From: Pseudorhizobium flavum
GTDB lineage: Bacteria; Pseudomonadota; Alphaproteobacteria; Rhizobiales; Rhizobiaceae
DNA: 64,000 bases
Assembly: GCF_902502825.2 (NCBI RefSeq)
Contig: NZ_LR723670.1
Coordinates: forward strand, 744,001-808,000
Direction: 5' to 3'
Positions 28,001 through 37,918 of the stretch are shown piece after piece. Position numbers and translations under genes: made by a program. Every line of letters begins with the position of its first letter. Position 1 is the stretch's first letter. Below the pieces are notes generated by a model. The model did no database searches. It saw only the letters and a program-made list of their open reading frames with translations, and was not told the origin of the DNA.

Positions 28001-28435
28001 TCAGCGGGCGGTTAGCCTTAGGGAGAAGGCATTTACGTCCAAAGGCTCGATGTAGGGCAACGTCTCGCCCACGACCGCACCGACGGTCGCGGCGTGGTCA
28101 ATGCCATCCTGGCCGGCCAGGGTTGTGGCGCCCCCTTGGATCATCCAGTCCTGCATCTTGCTGACATGCACGACCGGTGAGCCGCCGAGCCATGCATCTG
28201 TGCGGACGATCTTCTTCTCGCCATCGATCTCGACGATCTCGGTCTTCTGCGGGCCGGTTTCCAGAACCGGCACACGGTAGCGGGATTGTTCTTCCTTCGA
28301 GGCGGGAGGCGGGCAGCCAAGGCAGCTCTTCGTGATGACGCTTCCGCGTTCCCCATGGCTGCTGAGCGGCGTGATCGATGAGGCAAGCGCCGGTACGCTC
28401 GCCAGGATCAGGGCACTCGTCAGCAGAAAACGCAT
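28001..28435 (-). CDS. Small secreted protein, HPE1-like plant effector domain family
   Basis: A 144-residue protein with a signal peptide ('MRFLLTSALILASVPALAS'). The mature part has a CxxC-like pair ('SCLGCPPPASKEE') and 'DGEKKIVRTDAWLGGSPVVHVSK'. From memory, Rhizobiaceae proteins with this pattern are labelled 'plant virulence effector HPE1-like domain' in public annotation; no experiment known to me supports an effector role here. AGGAG lies 7 bases before the ATG, but it is part of a 7-bp hairpin (28443-28462). It lies downstream of purD on the same strand order (purD ends at 28523 on the minus strand, so purD is upstream of nothing here and the two are probably separate units). Confidence 0.6.
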   Translation of the reverse strand: MRFLLTSALILASVPALASSITPLSSHGERGSVITKSCLGCPPPASKEEQSRYRVPVLETGPQKTEIVEIDGEKKIVRTDAWLGGSPVVHVSKMQDWMIQGGATTLAGQDGIDHAATVGAVVGETLPYIEPLDVNAFSLRLTAR

Positions 28436-28442
28436 GGCACGA

Positions 28443-28462
28443 CTCCTCTCATATCAGAGGAG
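28443..28462 (-). promoter_or_regulatory. Hairpin over the ribosome binding site of the HPE1-like gene
   Basis: CTCCTCT (28443-28449) / AGAGGAG (28456-28462), 7 perfect pairs with a 6-nt loop. On the minus strand one arm is the AGGAG Shine-Dalgarno, 7 bases before the ATG at 28435. The other arm is a perfect anti-Shine-Dalgarno, so translation could be held off until the helix opens. Confidence 0.45.
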
Positions 28463-28522
28463 GTCTACCGTCTTAGAATTGCGATACCGTCAGCAAAACT
28501 GGTTAAGCTCAGGTAAAAAGGC

Positions 28523-29788
28523 TTATCCGCGATCGACGGCTCGCCAACCAATGTCGCGGCGGCAGAAGCCGTTATTCCAGGAAATCTGGTCCACCAGCGC
28601 GTAGGCCTTCGCCTGCGCCTCGACGACGCTCCCGCCCGTGGCGGTCACATTAAAAACCCGTCCACCGGTCGCGACCAACTCTCCGTCCTTTATCGCAGTG
28701 CCGGCATGGAAGATCTTCGCATCATCGGCAGTCTTTGGAAGTGGCCCAATCGGCGTGTTCTTGTCATAGGAACCAGGGTACCCCTTCGATGCCATTACCA
28801 CGGTGAGCGCGACGTCATCGGACCACTCGGCCGAAACCTGGTCGAGCCTGCCGGTCGCTGCCGCGTGGAGGAGAGGCAGGAGGTCGCTCTTCAGGCGCAT
28901 CATCAGAACCTGACATTCCGGGTCTCCGAAGCGGACATTGTATTCGATGAGTTCGGGTCCCTTCTCGGTAATCATCAGCCCCGCGAAGAAGACGCCGGTA
29001 AAGGGGTGGCCCATCTCCGACATGCCGCGGATGGTCGGCTCGATGATCTCCGTCATCGTTCGCTCCACCATATCCGGTGTCATCACCGGGGCAGGCGAAT
29101 AGGCGCCCATGCCGCCGGTATTGGGCCCGGTGTCTCCATCGCCGACCCGTTTGTGGTCCTGTGCGGTGGCCAGCGCCAAGGCGGTCTTGCCGTCGGACAG
29201 GCAGAAGAAGCTTGCCTCCTCGCCATCGAGGAACGCTTCGACCACCACTTCGGCACCAGCCGCTCCGAAGGCGCCGGAGAAGCAGTCGTCGACGGCGTCC
29301 AAGGCCTCCTCGACAGTCATTGCCACGGTGACGCCCTTGCCGGCGGCAAGTCCGTCGGCCTTGATGACGATGGGAGCACCCTGGTCCCGGACATAGGCCT
29401 TGGCCGCATCCGCATCGGTAAAGCGCTGATAGGCGCCGGTCGGGATGCCATAGCGGGCGCAGAGGTCCTTGGTGAAGCCCTTGGAGCCTTCCAGCTGGGC
29501 GGCGGCTGCCGAGGGGCCGAATGTTGCGATACCGGCATCCCGCAGCAGATCCGCAAGCCCGGCGACGAGTGGAGCCTCCGGCCCGACCACGACGAAATCG
29601 ATGCCTTCGCTGCGGCAGAAGGACAGCACGTCGTCCTGACGATCCACGTCGAGGGCCACAAGTTCCGCATGTTCGGCAATCCCCGGGTTGCCGGGCGCGG
29701 CAAAGAGCTTGGTGAGCTTCGGTGACTGGGCAAGCTTCCAGGCCAGCGCATGTTCGCGTCCACCGGAGCCGATCAGCAGAACCTTCAT
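28523..29788 (-). CDS. purD: Phosphoribosylamine-glycine ligase (GAR synthetase)
   Basis: A 421-residue ATP-grasp enzyme; second step of purine synthesis, joining phosphoribosylamine and glycine. Motifs: '[19 protein letters not shown]', '[15 protein letters not shown]', '[16 protein letters not shown]', '[11 protein letters not shown]', '[14 protein letters not shown]' and '[15 protein letters not shown]'. Length and all blocks are normal. It diverges from tex, with a 145-bp gap. Confidence 0.97.
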   Translation of the reverse strand: MKVLLIGSGGREHALAWKLAQSPKLTKLFAAPGNPGIAEHAELVALDVDRQDDVLSFCRSEGIDFVVVGPEAPLVAGLADLLRDAGIATFGPSAAAAQLEGSKGFTKDLCARYGIPTGAYQRFTDADAAKAYVRDQGAPIVIKADGLAAGKGVTVAMTVEEALDAVDDCFSGAFGAAGAEVVVEAFLDGEEASFFCLSDGKTALALATAQDHKRVGDGDTGPNTGGMGAYSPAPVMTPDMVERTMTEIIEPTIRGMSEMGHPFTGVFFAGLMITEKGPELIEYNVRFGDPECQVLMMRLKSDLLPLLHAAATGRLDQVSAEWSDDVALTVVMASKGYPGSYDKNTPIGPLPKTADDAKIFHAGTAIKDGELVATGGRVFNVTATGGSVVEAQAKAYALVDQISWNNGFCRRDIGWRAVDRG

Positions 29789-29933
29789 CTCTCGCCCTCT
29801 CTTGATGCCTCACCGGGCGGTTAAGGGGAGGGGGGCGAAAGGTCAAGCGCATCCTGTGGAATCCTGCCTCGTCACGTTGCCATGCCGCAAAGTTTGGATA
29901 TGGTCGCGCCTCCCTTGAACCAGTGAGACTGCC

Positions 29934-32240
29934 ATGGCCGCCGACATCCGTTTCCTCGCCGCTGCGATCGCCGCCGAAATCAATGCCAGGGCAGACCAGG
30001 TCACCGCTGCCATCGGCCTGATCGATGAAGGAGCGACGATCCCCTTCATTGCCCGCTACCGGAAGGAAGTGACCGGCGGTCTGGACGACACACAGTTGCG
30101 CATTCTGTCGGAGCGGCTTGTCTATTTGCGGGAGTTGGCAGCGCGCCGCACTTCCGTGATCGAGTCGATCACCTCGCAGGGCAAGATGACGGAGGAACTG
30201 GCAGCAAGGCTGGCGAAGGCCGCCACCAAGGCCGAGCTGGAAGACCTCTATCTTCCCTACAAGCCGAAAAGGCGCACCCGGGCCGAGATCGCCCGCGAGC
30301 GAGGCCTCGGCCCACTTGCCGAAGCGATCTGGGCCGATCGCGCAGCCGATCCGGCGAAGCTTGCGGAACCCTATATCGCTGGAGAAGTGACGGACGTGAA
30401 GATGGCGCTGGAAGGTGCCCGCGACATCGTCGCCGAAACGATCTCGGAGAATGCGGATCTCCTCGGACGACTTCGCCAGCACATGCGCGACCGGGCGCTG
30501 TTGCGGGCAAAGGTTGTTGACGGCAAGCAGGAGGCAGGCGCGAAGTTCGCAGATTATTTCGACCATTCCGAGCGCTGGGCAACCGCACCCGGACACCGGG
30601 CGCTCGCCATGCTGCGCGGCTGGAACGAGGAAGTGCTGACACTGTCCATCGAGGTCGACCAGGACGACCCGTCGCCGGTGAAGCCGGCCCACCGGATCAT
30701 CGCCGCCGCCTTCGAGATCGGCGACAAGGGTCCTGCGGACCGCTGGCTGATGGAGGCCGCCGGCTGGACCTGGCGCGTCAAGCTTTCCACCTCACTGTCC
30801 CTCGACCTGATGCGCGAGCTGCGCGAACGGGCGGAGGAGGAGGCCATTCACGTCTTTGCTCGTAATCTGAAGGATCTGCTTCTCGCAGCCCCCGCCGGCT
30901 CGCGCGCGACTATGGGCCTCGATCCCGGGATCCGTACCGGCGTAAAGGTCGCCGTGGTCGATGGCACCGGCAAGCTCCTCGAGACGACGACGGTCTACCC
31001 CTTCCCCCCGCGGAACGACATCCGTGGCACCCAGGCGGAGCTTGCGTCGATCATCCGCAAGCACGGCGTCGAACTCATCGCAATCGGCAACGGCACCGGC
31101 AGCCGCGAGACGGAGAAGCTGGTGGCAGACATGCTCGCAAGCCTGCCGGCGCCGAAGCCCACCAAAGTTATCGTGTCGGAAGCGGGTGCCTCGGTTTACT
31201 CCGCCTCCGAGACCGCTGCAGCCGAATTCCCAACTCTTGACGTCTCGCTCCGCGGTGCCGTTTCCATCGCTCGGCGCCTGCAGGACCCGCTGGCGGAGCT
31301 CGTGAAGATCGAGCCGAAGTCGATCGGTGTCGGCCAGTACCAGCACGATGTTGACCAGGGAAAGCTGTCGCGCTCGCTGGATGCGGTCGTGGAAGACGCG
31401 GTGAATGCCGTCGGGGTTGACCTCAATACGGCATCCGCGCCCTTGCTCTCGCGCGTCTCCGGCCTCAGCCGTTCGATTGCGGATGCTATCGTCCTGCATC
31501 GGGACCAGAACGGACCTTTCGGGAGCCGCAAGGACCTGCTGAAGGTCGCCCGTCTCGGCAACCGCACCTTCGAACAGGCTGCCGGATTCCTGCGTATCCC
31601 GAACGGCAAGGAGCCGCTGGACGCCTCCGCCGTGCATCCGGAAGCCTATGGCGTGGCAAAGAAGATCGTTGCCGCCTGTGGTCGTGACCTGCGTACGCTG
31701 ATGGGTGATAGCGCCACCTTAAAGAAGCTCGATCCGCGGCAGTTCATCGACGAGCAGTTCGGCCTGCCGACCGTGAAGGACATCCTCGCGGAACTGGAAA
31801 AACCGGGACGCGATCCGCGCCCGAGCTTCAAGACTGCAACGTTTGCGGAGGGCGTCGATGAGATCACCGACCTCAAGCCCGGCATGCTCCTGGAGGGCAC
31901 GGTGACCAATGTTGCCGCCTTCGGTGCCTTCGTCGATATCGGAGTTCACCAGGACGGGTTGGTTCACGTGTCCCAGCTGGCCGATCGCTTTGTGAAGGAC
32001 CCGCATGAAGTCGTAAAGGCCGGCGATGTCGTAAAGGTGCGCGTCGTCGAGGTGGACGTGAAGCGCAAGAGGATCGCGCTCACCATGCGCAAGGACGGAG
32101 GGGAGGCGGCGCCCGCCACGCGTGGTTCCGACCGGAACGTGCAGCGTCCAGGCCCGGCGAAGATGAAAGCGGAACCGAAGGGCGTTTCCTCACAAGGCGC
32201 CCTTGGCGCCGCCTTGGCAGAGGCGCTGAAGCGCCGTTAG
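29934..32240 (+). CDS. tex: Tex family RNA-binding transcription accessory protein
   Basis: A 768-residue protein with the N-terminal Tex helical domain, a YqgF/RNase H-like core ('[28 protein letters not shown]'), helix-hairpin-helix segments ('[25 protein letters not shown]'), and a C-terminal S1 RNA-binding domain ('[30 protein letters not shown]'). A basic tail follows. Tex binds nucleic acid and affects transcription and stress survival in several bacteria. Divergent from purD, with a strong terminator downstream. Confidence 0.96.
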   Translation: MAADIRFLAAAIAAEINARADQVTAAIGLIDEGATIPFIARYRKEVTGGLDDTQLRILSERLVYLRELAARRTSVIESITSQGKMTEELAARLAKAATKAELEDLYLPYKPKRRTRAEIARERGLGPLAEAIWADRAADPAKLAEPYIAGEVTDVKMALEGARDIVAETISENADLLGRLRQHMRDRALLRAKVVDGKQEAGAKFADYFDHSERWATAPGHRALAMLRGWNEEVLTLSIEVDQDDPSPVKPAHRIIAAAFEIGDKGPADRWLMEAAGWTWRVKLSTSLSLDLMRELRERAEEEAIHVFARNLKDLLLAAPAGSRATMGLDPGIRTGVKVAVVDGTGKLLETTTVYPFPPRNDIRGTQAELASIIRKHGVELIAIGNGTGSRETEKLVADMLASLPAPKPTKVIVSEAGASVYSASETAAAEFPTLDVSLRGAVSIARRLQDPLAELVKIEPKSIGVGQYQHDVDQGKLSRSLDAVVEDAVNAVGVDLNTASAPLLSRVSGLSRSIADAIVLHRDQNGPFGSRKDLLKVARLGNRTFEQAAGFLRIPNGKEPLDASAVHPEAYGVAKKIVAACGRDLRTLMGDSATLKKLDPRQFIDEQFGLPTVKDILAELEKPGRDPRPSFKTATFAEGVDEITDLKPGMLLEGTVTNVAAFGAFVDIGVHQDGLVHVSQLADRFVKDPHEVVKAGDVVKVRVVEVDVKRKRIALTMRKDGGEAAPATRGSDRNVQRPGPAKMKAEPKGVSSQGALGAALAEALKRR

Positions 32241-32263
32241 CAACTTGTTTATGCCTACGGAAG

Positions 32264-32299
32264 GATGCCGTTCAACTGCGTTGGACGGCATCTGTTTTT
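32264..32299 (+). terminator. Rho-independent terminator after tex
   Basis: GATGCCGTTCAA (32264-32275) / TTGGACGGCATC (32281-32292), 12 pairs with one G-U, a 5-nt loop, followed by TGTTTTTG. Confidence 0.9.
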
Positions 32300-32393
32300 G
32301 TGTCATCTTTTTTGGCGCTCCTCTGCTTGCAACTCGGGTGAAAGAAATTATTCCTTTTTAATCTGCAAGATAGACTTCGTTCGGAGGTGAATT

Positions 32394-33650
32394 ATGGCCT
32401 CGTCCCTGCGTCGACTTCTCGCCAAGATCATCAAGAAGGGCAGGCTGACCGTCAGCGGCCCCGCCGGCTCGCAGGTATTCGGTGACGGAGGCGGGCGAAC
32501 AGTCGCCATCCGCTTCACCCATGCAGAGGCAGAGGAAGAAGTCGCATCCGACCCCCAACTGAAACTCGCCGAAGTCTACATGAATGGCCGCCTTCTGTTC
32601 GAGGAAGGCGACATCTACGAGCTGCTCGCAATCGTCAAGGACAACACCCTGAGCGAGGCACTGACACCTGGCATGATATGGCGCGGGCTTCTCCGCATCG
32701 CTGGGGCTCGCATCAGGCACGGGGTGCCGATCAACCGCAACCAGCGCAACGTCGCCCACCACTACGACCTCAGCGCGAAGCTCTTCAATCTCTTCCTCGA
32801 CGAGGACTGGCAGTATTCGTGCGGCTACTTCAATCCGCCGGGCATCAGCCTGTACGAGGCGCAGGTCGCCAAGAAGCGGCACATCGCAGCAAAGCTGCTC
32901 GCTGAACCGGGGCAGAAGGTTCTCGAAATAGGCTCGGGGTGGGGCGGAATGGCCATGTACCTTGCGGAATCCTCCGGCGTCGACGTCACTGGCATCACGC
33001 TGAGCCAGGAGCAGCTACGCGTGTCCCGCGATCGGGCACAGAAGCGCGGACTTTCGGACCGGGTGCGCTTCGAGCTGCAGGACTATTACTATCTGCCGGC
33101 GTCGACGAAATACGACCGCATCGTTTCCGTCGGCATGTTCGAGCATGTGGGTCGACTGAATTTCGGACGCTACTTCCGAAAGGCATACGAAGTCCTGGAT
33201 GAAGACGGGGTGATGGTCTTGCATTCCATCGGCCAGCCTTACCCCGCCCGCTACAACAGCCCCTTCATCGAGAAATACATCTTCCCGGGGGGCTATATCC
33301 CATCGCTTGCGGAAGTGATGCCTGCTGTCGAACGATCTGGCTTGCTGGTTTCGGACATCGAGATCCTGCCAATGCACTATGCCCATACGCTGCGTCATTG
33401 GCGGGAGCGTTTCCTGGCCCGGCGCGAGGAAGCGGCTTCGATTTACGACGAGCGCTTCGTGCGGATGTGGGAGTTCTACCTAGCGGGTTCCGAGATGGCC
33501 TTTACCCACGAGAACTTCTTCATCTTCCAGATGCAGCTCACCAGGAAGCGCTTGAGCGTTCCGGACAACCGGGACTACATCGCTGAGCGGGAGGAGCGCC
33601 TCAAGTCGTTCGATGAGACCAGTCCGCCGCTTGAACCGGTTACCTTCTAG
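32394..33650 (+). CDS. cfa: Cyclopropane-fatty-acyl-phospholipid synthase
   Basis: A 418-residue SAM-dependent enzyme that adds a methylene bridge to unsaturated acyl chains in membrane phospholipids. SAM motif: 'VLEIGSGWGGMAMYLAE'; family blocks: 'NVAHHYDLSAKLFNLFLDEDWQYSCGYF', 'EHVGRLNFGRYF', 'KYIFPGGYIPSLAEV' and 'HYAHTLRHWRERF'. A strong GGAGG lies 6 bases before the ATG. Rhizobia usually carry more than one cfa copy, active in stationary phase, low pH or symbiosis; which copy this is cannot be told. Confidence 0.95.
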   Translation: MASSLRRLLAKIIKKGRLTVSGPAGSQVFGDGGGRTVAIRFTHAEAEEEVASDPQLKLAEVYMNGRLLFEEGDIYELLAIVKDNTLSEALTPGMIWRGLLRIAGARIRHGVPINRNQRNVAHHYDLSAKLFNLFLDEDWQYSCGYFNPPGISLYEAQVAKKRHIAAKLLAEPGQKVLEIGSGWGGMAMYLAESSGVDVTGITLSQEQLRVSRDRAQKRGLSDRVRFELQDYYYLPASTKYDRIVSVGMFEHVGRLNFGRYFRKAYEVLDEDGVMVLHSIGQPYPARYNSPFIEKYIFPGGYIPSLAEVMPAVERSGLLVSDIEILPMHYAHTLRHWRERFLARREEAASIYDERFVRMWEFYLAGSEMAFTHENFFIFQMQLTRKRLSVPDNRDYIAEREERLKSFDETSPPLEPVTF

Positions 33651-33708
33651 GGGCGGTCCGGGTCCGTCCCGCCTTGCGGCAGGTCCCGAGGCGGGCTACG
33701 ACCATTGC

Positions 33709-34662
33709 ATGATGAAGACGGATGATCTCAATGGCCGCGTCTACGACGCGCCTTCCGACAACTGGGTCTATCGCGTCCTGCCGAGGCCGGCATGGCCCTA
33801 TGCGCAGCTTGCGCGCTGGGACAGGCCGATCGGCTGGCAATTGCTGATGTGGCCCTGCTTCTGGTCGTCGGCGCTCGCCGCCAACGTGGCCGCACGCGGC
33901 GAGAAGCTGTCGCTCGGCCTCTTCGTCTTTCATCTGTTGCTGTTCTTCCTGGGATCGGTCGCCATGCGTGGCGCCGGCTGCACCTATAACGACCTCGTCG
34001 ATCATGAGATCGACAATGCGGTTGCCCGGACGCGCTCGCGGCCGCTCCCCTCGGGGCGGGTGAGCCGTTTCGAGGCCAAGGTCTTCCTCGTCCTACAGGC
34101 GCTGGTCGGGTTGCTTGTGCTGCTTCAGTTCAACGGGTTCGCGATCCTGCTGGGCATCCTGTCGCTGGCAGTCGTCGCGATCTACCCGTTTGCCAAGCGA
34201 TTTACCGACTGGCCGCAGTTCTTCCTGGGGCTCGCCTTTTCCTGGGGCGCGCTGATGGGATGGGCCGGCTTGTTCGGTAGCCTGTCCTGGGCGCCGGTCC
34301 TGCTCTACCTGGGCTCGGTCGCCTGGACGATCGGCTACGACACGATCTACGCACACCAGGACAAGGAAGACGACGCACTCGTCGGAGTACGCTCCACCGC
34401 GCGTCTGTTCGGCGCCAACACGAAGGCCTGGCTGGTCGGCCTCTACGGCCTGACGCTGGTGCTCCTGCTTGCCGCATATGCCGGGGCAGATGTCGGCTTC
34501 ATCGCCTACCTAGGCCTGTTCGTCGCTGCGGTCATGTTCGCCTGGCAGATCCTCATCCTCGATATCGACAATCCGGACCAGTGCCTGCAGCTCTTCAAGT
34601 TCAACACGCGGGTCGGCGCGGTTATTTTCGCCGGCCTCGTTCTGGCGCTGCCGTTCGCCTGA
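33709..34662 (+). CDS. ubiA: 4-hydroxybenzoate polyprenyltransferase
   Basis: About 317 residues; a polytopic membrane prenyltransferase joining the polyprenyl chain to 4-hydroxybenzoate in ubiquinone synthesis. Both Asp motifs are present: 'GCTYNDLVDHEIDNAVARTRSRPLPSG'-type region and 'DTIYAHQDKEDD'. About eight membrane spans. The frame begins at 33613, but the extra 32 residues are Arg/Pro-rich and overlap the end of cfa, so the tandem ATGs at 33709/33712 are preferred. No clear Shine-Dalgarno. It uses the product of the IspB-type synthase encoded at 17 kb. Confidence 0.95.
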   Translation: MMKTDDLNGRVYDAPSDNWVYRVLPRPAWPYAQLARWDRPIGWQLLMWPCFWSSALAANVAARGEKLSLGLFVFHLLLFFLGSVAMRGAGCTYNDLVDHEIDNAVARTRSRPLPSGRVSRFEAKVFLVLQALVGLLVLLQFNGFAILLGILSLAVVAIYPFAKRFTDWPQFFLGLAFSWGALMGWAGLFGSLSWAPVLLYLGSVAWTIGYDTIYAHQDKEDDALVGVRSTARLFGANTKAWLVGLYGLTLVLLLAAYAGADVGFIAYLGLFVAAVMFAWQILILDIDNPDQCLQLFKFNTRVGAVIFAGLVLALPFA

Positions 34663-34722
34663 AACGCAGGAACCCGGCTTGTGGCCGGGCTCCAGCATCA
34701 GCGCGGGGCGGCGGTGGATCGG

Positions 34723-35289
34723 CTAGCGTCGCGCGATGATCTCCTTGCCCTCGATCTTCATCGTCACGCCAAGCTTTCCGGTGGTGCGACGGACCAGGAA
34801 CCGCGGACGGCGGGCAGCGAAATAGGAATGACGGCGGCGAGGCCTTGCCTCATGCGTCCGCACTTCTCCCAGATGGTTTTCGAGCGGCCGGGCGATGCCG
34901 TCTGCCTCGACCATCAGCATCGGAATGCGGAAGGCCTCGGACCAGCTGCGCCAGTCGGCCGCGATGTCGCAGAGGTCATGGGCGACGAGAAGCGGAATGC
35001 AGAGTTCCGGATCTTCGTGATGCAGTTCCAGCGTGACGGTGACCTCTCCGTCGCCGTGGTCGATGGCGCGTGCCGCGACACCCTTGAAGGCGCGGGCGGG
35101 AAGGGCGAATGAAAGCGGCAGCCCGCTCGATGGCAGCGTCTTGCGCAGGACTGCCCCCCGCGAGTCGATGGTGATCACGACATCGCCGGAGGTGTCGCGC
35201 AGGGCATAGGTGACTTGCTGCGGAAAGCGCGAGGGGTCGAGCCTGAGCGTGGAGCCTGCCCAGGCAGGCTTCAGAACCGTGTTTGTCAT
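34723..35289 (-). CDS. DUF6101 family protein
   Basis: A 188-residue soluble protein of unknown function, recognised as a rhizobial conserved protein ('DUF6101') from its overall pattern ('STLRLDPSRFPQQVTYALRD', 'RPLENHLGEVRTHEARPRRRHSYFAARRPRFLVRR'). No catalytic motif is visible. It has a long leader of which the last 90 bases look like a glycine riboswitch. It converges with ubiA. Confidence 0.6.
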   Translation of the reverse strand: MTNTVLKPAWAGSTLRLDPSRFPQQVTYALRDTSGDVVITIDSRGAVLRKTLPSSGLPLSFALPARAFKGVAARAIDHGDGEVTVTLELHHEDPELCIPLLVAHDLCDIAADWRSWSEAFRIPMLMVEADGIARPLENHLGEVRTHEARPRRRHSYFAARRPRFLVRRTTGKLGVTMKIEGKEIIARR

Positions 35290-35300
35290 CGTGTATGCTA

Positions 35301-35390
35301 CCCTTGTTTTACCTGAGAGCCGTTTCCGGTTTCTCCTGCGGGACTTTTGTCCTCTGATGGGCAGACCATACGGGCCGCTCTGTGCGAGAC
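35301..35390 (-). promoter_or_regulatory. Glycine-riboswitch-like leader of the DUF6101 gene
   Basis: Read on the minus strand, the leader contains CCGCAGGAGAAACC, then GGAAACGGCTCTCAGG, then TAAAACAAGGG. This closely parallels the conserved glycine aptamer core (GCCGAAGGxGCAAxC, GGAAAxCUCUCAGG, CAAAAGGAC). An AGAGC further 5' can pair with GCTCT as a P1-like helix. The AAGGG at the 3' edge is also the probable Shine-Dalgarno, 11 bases before the ATG at 35289. The 5' half fits the consensus poorly, and there is only one aptamer, so this is a candidate only. Confidence 0.35.
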
Positions 35391-35567
35391 GGCTTAAAAA
35401 TCGCAGTTAAGGAAGTTTTGCCTCGGCGAATGGTTATCAAACGCCAATCCTGCTCGGTTTCCAGAAGGTGAACACGTTCTCTTGCGTGCACGTCGGGACG
35501 CAAAAGCCCCGGGCAAGCAAGGTCGGGCATGCTGCTGTCGGCAATATTGCGACCGGAGTGCCCGTCC

Positions 35568-37892
35568 ATGGTTTCGACATATCTCAGCTACGACCTCGTC
35601 AACCGCGACATGTTCAAGACCCTGCAGCGTGTCGCAAGTCAGGACATGGTGGCGCGGGATGCGGCTTATTATGCGGAAAACATCGGCAAGGTGACGTCGA
35701 TCGATGAATTCCTCGACGACTACCGGCTGTTCTCCTATGCAATGAAGGCCCATGGGCTCGAGGAGATGACCTATGCCAAGGCCTTCATGAAGAAGGTCCT
35801 CGAAAGCGACCTCTCCGACGCAAACAGCTACGCCAATCTGCTCACCGACGACCGGTACAAGAAGTTCGCAGCCGCCTTCAATTTCTCCTCAAGCGACACA
35901 GCGATTGCGCAGTCGGCCGCGCAGCAGGAGGAGATCCTAGGCCTTTACGACCAGAGCATCATCGCTACCCAGGACAAGGTGGCGGAGGAGACGCGCTACT
36001 ACAAGGCCATGATGGCGCAGGTCGATCATGTGGACGATATCCTGAGCAACGACAGGCTGCGCCGATACGTCTTCGAGTCGCTGGGAATAGATGACAGCGT
36101 CTATTCGTATCAGGTCGTCCGGAGCGCCATGAGCAGCGACAAGGATGATCCTGCCAGCTACACCAACACCGTTCTCAAGGATCAGATGACCTATCTGACG
36201 GCCAAGCTGTCGACGGCCCAGGCGGAACTCGCTGCCCTTGGTACCAATTCCAAGGAGCATGTTGACAAGAAGGCATCCCTTAAGCTGGAGATCGCCGGGT
36301 ACCAGAAGGCCATCAAGTCAACCCAGGCCCACATCGATCTCGCCGGCGCCTTCGAATTTGCTGCGGACGGCACATCGGCGAAGGGTGCAGCACAGACCGA
36401 ACAACAACTGGCGGCGATCACCGACCTCTACCTGCTCAGCCGGCCGCGCCAGACGCAGGCCTCGGCGCTTCGCGAACGGGATTATTTCGAGGAGAAGATC
36501 CCGACGATCACCAGTGTCGATGGTCTGCTGGACGATCCGCGACTTTACGACTACGTCCGGAAGGCCTTCGACCTCAACGAGCTTTTCGTGGTCAAGTCGA
36601 CGCTGGAGCAGATCCTGACCAGCGACCTATCGGATCCGAACAGCTATGCCAATCTCTACGGCAAGGATCGGCCTCAGTACCTGGAGCTTGCGAACGCCTT
36701 CAACTTCAACACCGATGGCAGCCTCGATGGACCTGTCGCACAGACCGCCGCCCAGACGTCGCTAACGTCGAACCATTACTTCAGCCGCTATGACGACAAG
36801 CAGGAAGAGGCGGACGAAAAGGCGATCAAGCTCTACAAGTCGGAGATGGCGGCGGTGAAGTCTGTTGAGGATTTCCTGTCGGACAAGGCGATCTATGGCT
36901 TTGCCCTGCAGGCTGTGGGACTGGATCCGGACTCGGTCTCTCTGCTGACGCTGAAGAACGTGCTCAAGAGCGACCTCTCCGACCCCAAGAGCTACGTCTA
37001 CCGCCTCAAGGACGAACGCTACCTGACGCTGGCGCAGGCCTTCAATTTCACCAAGGACGGCGGAATTACTGCGCCGGTCCAGGCGCAATCGATGGCAACC
37101 ATCACCGAGACTGCCAAGGCCTATATCGTCGAGCAGACCCGCTTTCTTCGCGGCGACGAGAAGGAGGTTGCGCGCAAGAAGGCGGACGCCGAATCGAGCT
37201 ACTACACGCAGACAATGGCCAGCATAAAGACGCTCGGCGAATTCCTGGGCGATCGCCGTCTGGTTGATTTCGTGCTGACGGCGAAGGGGATTGACCCATC
37301 AACCGTGACGGACGACTTCCTCAAGCAGATATTCACGTCGGACCTGAACGATCCAGAGAGCTTCGTCAATCAACAGGACAATGCAGACTTCGCCGAACTT
37401 CTCGGATCGTTCAACTTCGATGAGAACGGCACTCTCGATCGCGACGCAGCGGCAACGATCCAGGGGCGAGGCAAAGTGATCGAGACCCAGAACCTCTATC
37501 TTCGCCAGACCCTGGAAATGGAAGAAGGCAATGAGAACGCCGGTGTGCGAATGGCCCTCTACTTCGAGCGGATGGTCGATTCCATCACCGACGCCTACAG
37601 TATCCTTGGTGACGAGGCGCTGATGGAGTTCTTCAGGGTGACCTTCAGCCTGCCCAGCGAGATCGGATCTATGGACATCGATCAGCAGGCGAAGATCGTC
37701 GAGAAGAACCTTGACCTGAACGACCTCAAGGACCCCGACAAGGTTCGCAAGATGATCCAGCGATTCACCATCATGTATGACCTCGAGAACGGCGTGACCG
37801 GGCCCTCGCCAGTCGACATCCTGACGGGAAGCGGCGCCTATACCGGCATCAGTGCCGATACATTGTGGGCGTTGTCTCAGGTCCGCCGCTAG
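35568..37892 (+). CDS. Giant DUF1217 repeat protein (flagellar-type family)
   Basis: A 774-residue protein made of about six DUF1217-like modules. Each has a helical 'SIDEFLxDxRLxxYxxKAxGL' part and a 'SDLSDPxSYxNxxxDxRYxxLAxAFNF' part: near residues 1-110, 130-300, 310-425, 430-545, 560-670 and a worn copy at 680-760. Module 2 carries a coiled-coil insert ('KLSTAQAELAALG' to 'IKSTQAHID'). DUF1217 proteins are usually found with flagellar genes in rhizobia, mostly with fewer modules. No flagellar gene lies nearby. No signal peptide or membrane span is seen. The Met at 35568 has GGAG 9 bases before it; the upstream Met at 35529 does not. Confidence 0.8.
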   Translation: MVSTYLSYDLVNRDMFKTLQRVASQDMVARDAAYYAENIGKVTSIDEFLDDYRLFSYAMKAHGLEEMTYAKAFMKKVLESDLSDANSYANLLTDDRYKKFAAAFNFSSSDTAIAQSAAQQEEILGLYDQSIIATQDKVAEETRYYKAMMAQVDHVDDILSNDRLRRYVFESLGIDDSVYSYQVVRSAMSSDKDDPASYTNTVLKDQMTYLTAKLSTAQAELAALGTNSKEHVDKKASLKLEIAGYQKAIKSTQAHIDLAGAFEFAADGTSAKGAAQTEQQLAAITDLYLLSRPRQTQASALRERDYFEEKIPTITSVDGLLDDPRLYDYVRKAFDLNELFVVKSTLEQILTSDLSDPNSYANLYGKDRPQYLELANAFNFNTDGSLDGPVAQTAAQTSLTSNHYFSRYDDKQEEADEKAIKLYKSEMAAVKSVEDFLSDKAIYGFALQAVGLDPDSVSLLTLKNVLKSDLSDPKSYVYRLKDERYLTLAQAFNFTKDGGITAPVQAQSMATITETAKAYIVEQTRFLRGDEKEVARKKADAESSYYTQTMASIKTLGEFLGDRRLVDFVLTAKGIDPSTVTDDFLKQIFTSDLNDPESFVNQQDNADFAELLGSFNFDENGTLDRDAAATIQGRGKVIETQNLYLRQTLEMEEGNENAGVRMALYFERMVDSITDAYSILGDEALMEFFRVTFSLPSEIGSMDIDQQAKIVEKNLDLNDLKDPDKVRKMIQRFTIMYDLENGVTGPSPVDILTGSGAYTGISADTLWALSQVRR

Positions 37893-37918
37893 GACACTAC
37901 AGGCGTTCGGAGCGCACC

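Noticed and set aside
28815..30692. A 625-codon open frame on the minus strand across purD and tex
   Set aside because: It is antisense to well-conserved genes, Arg/Gly-rich in the way of shadow frames of high-G+C DNA, and matches no family.
34669..34693. Hairpin CCCGGC/GCCGGG after ubiA as a terminator
   Set aside because: Only 6 main pairs and no T run on either strand.
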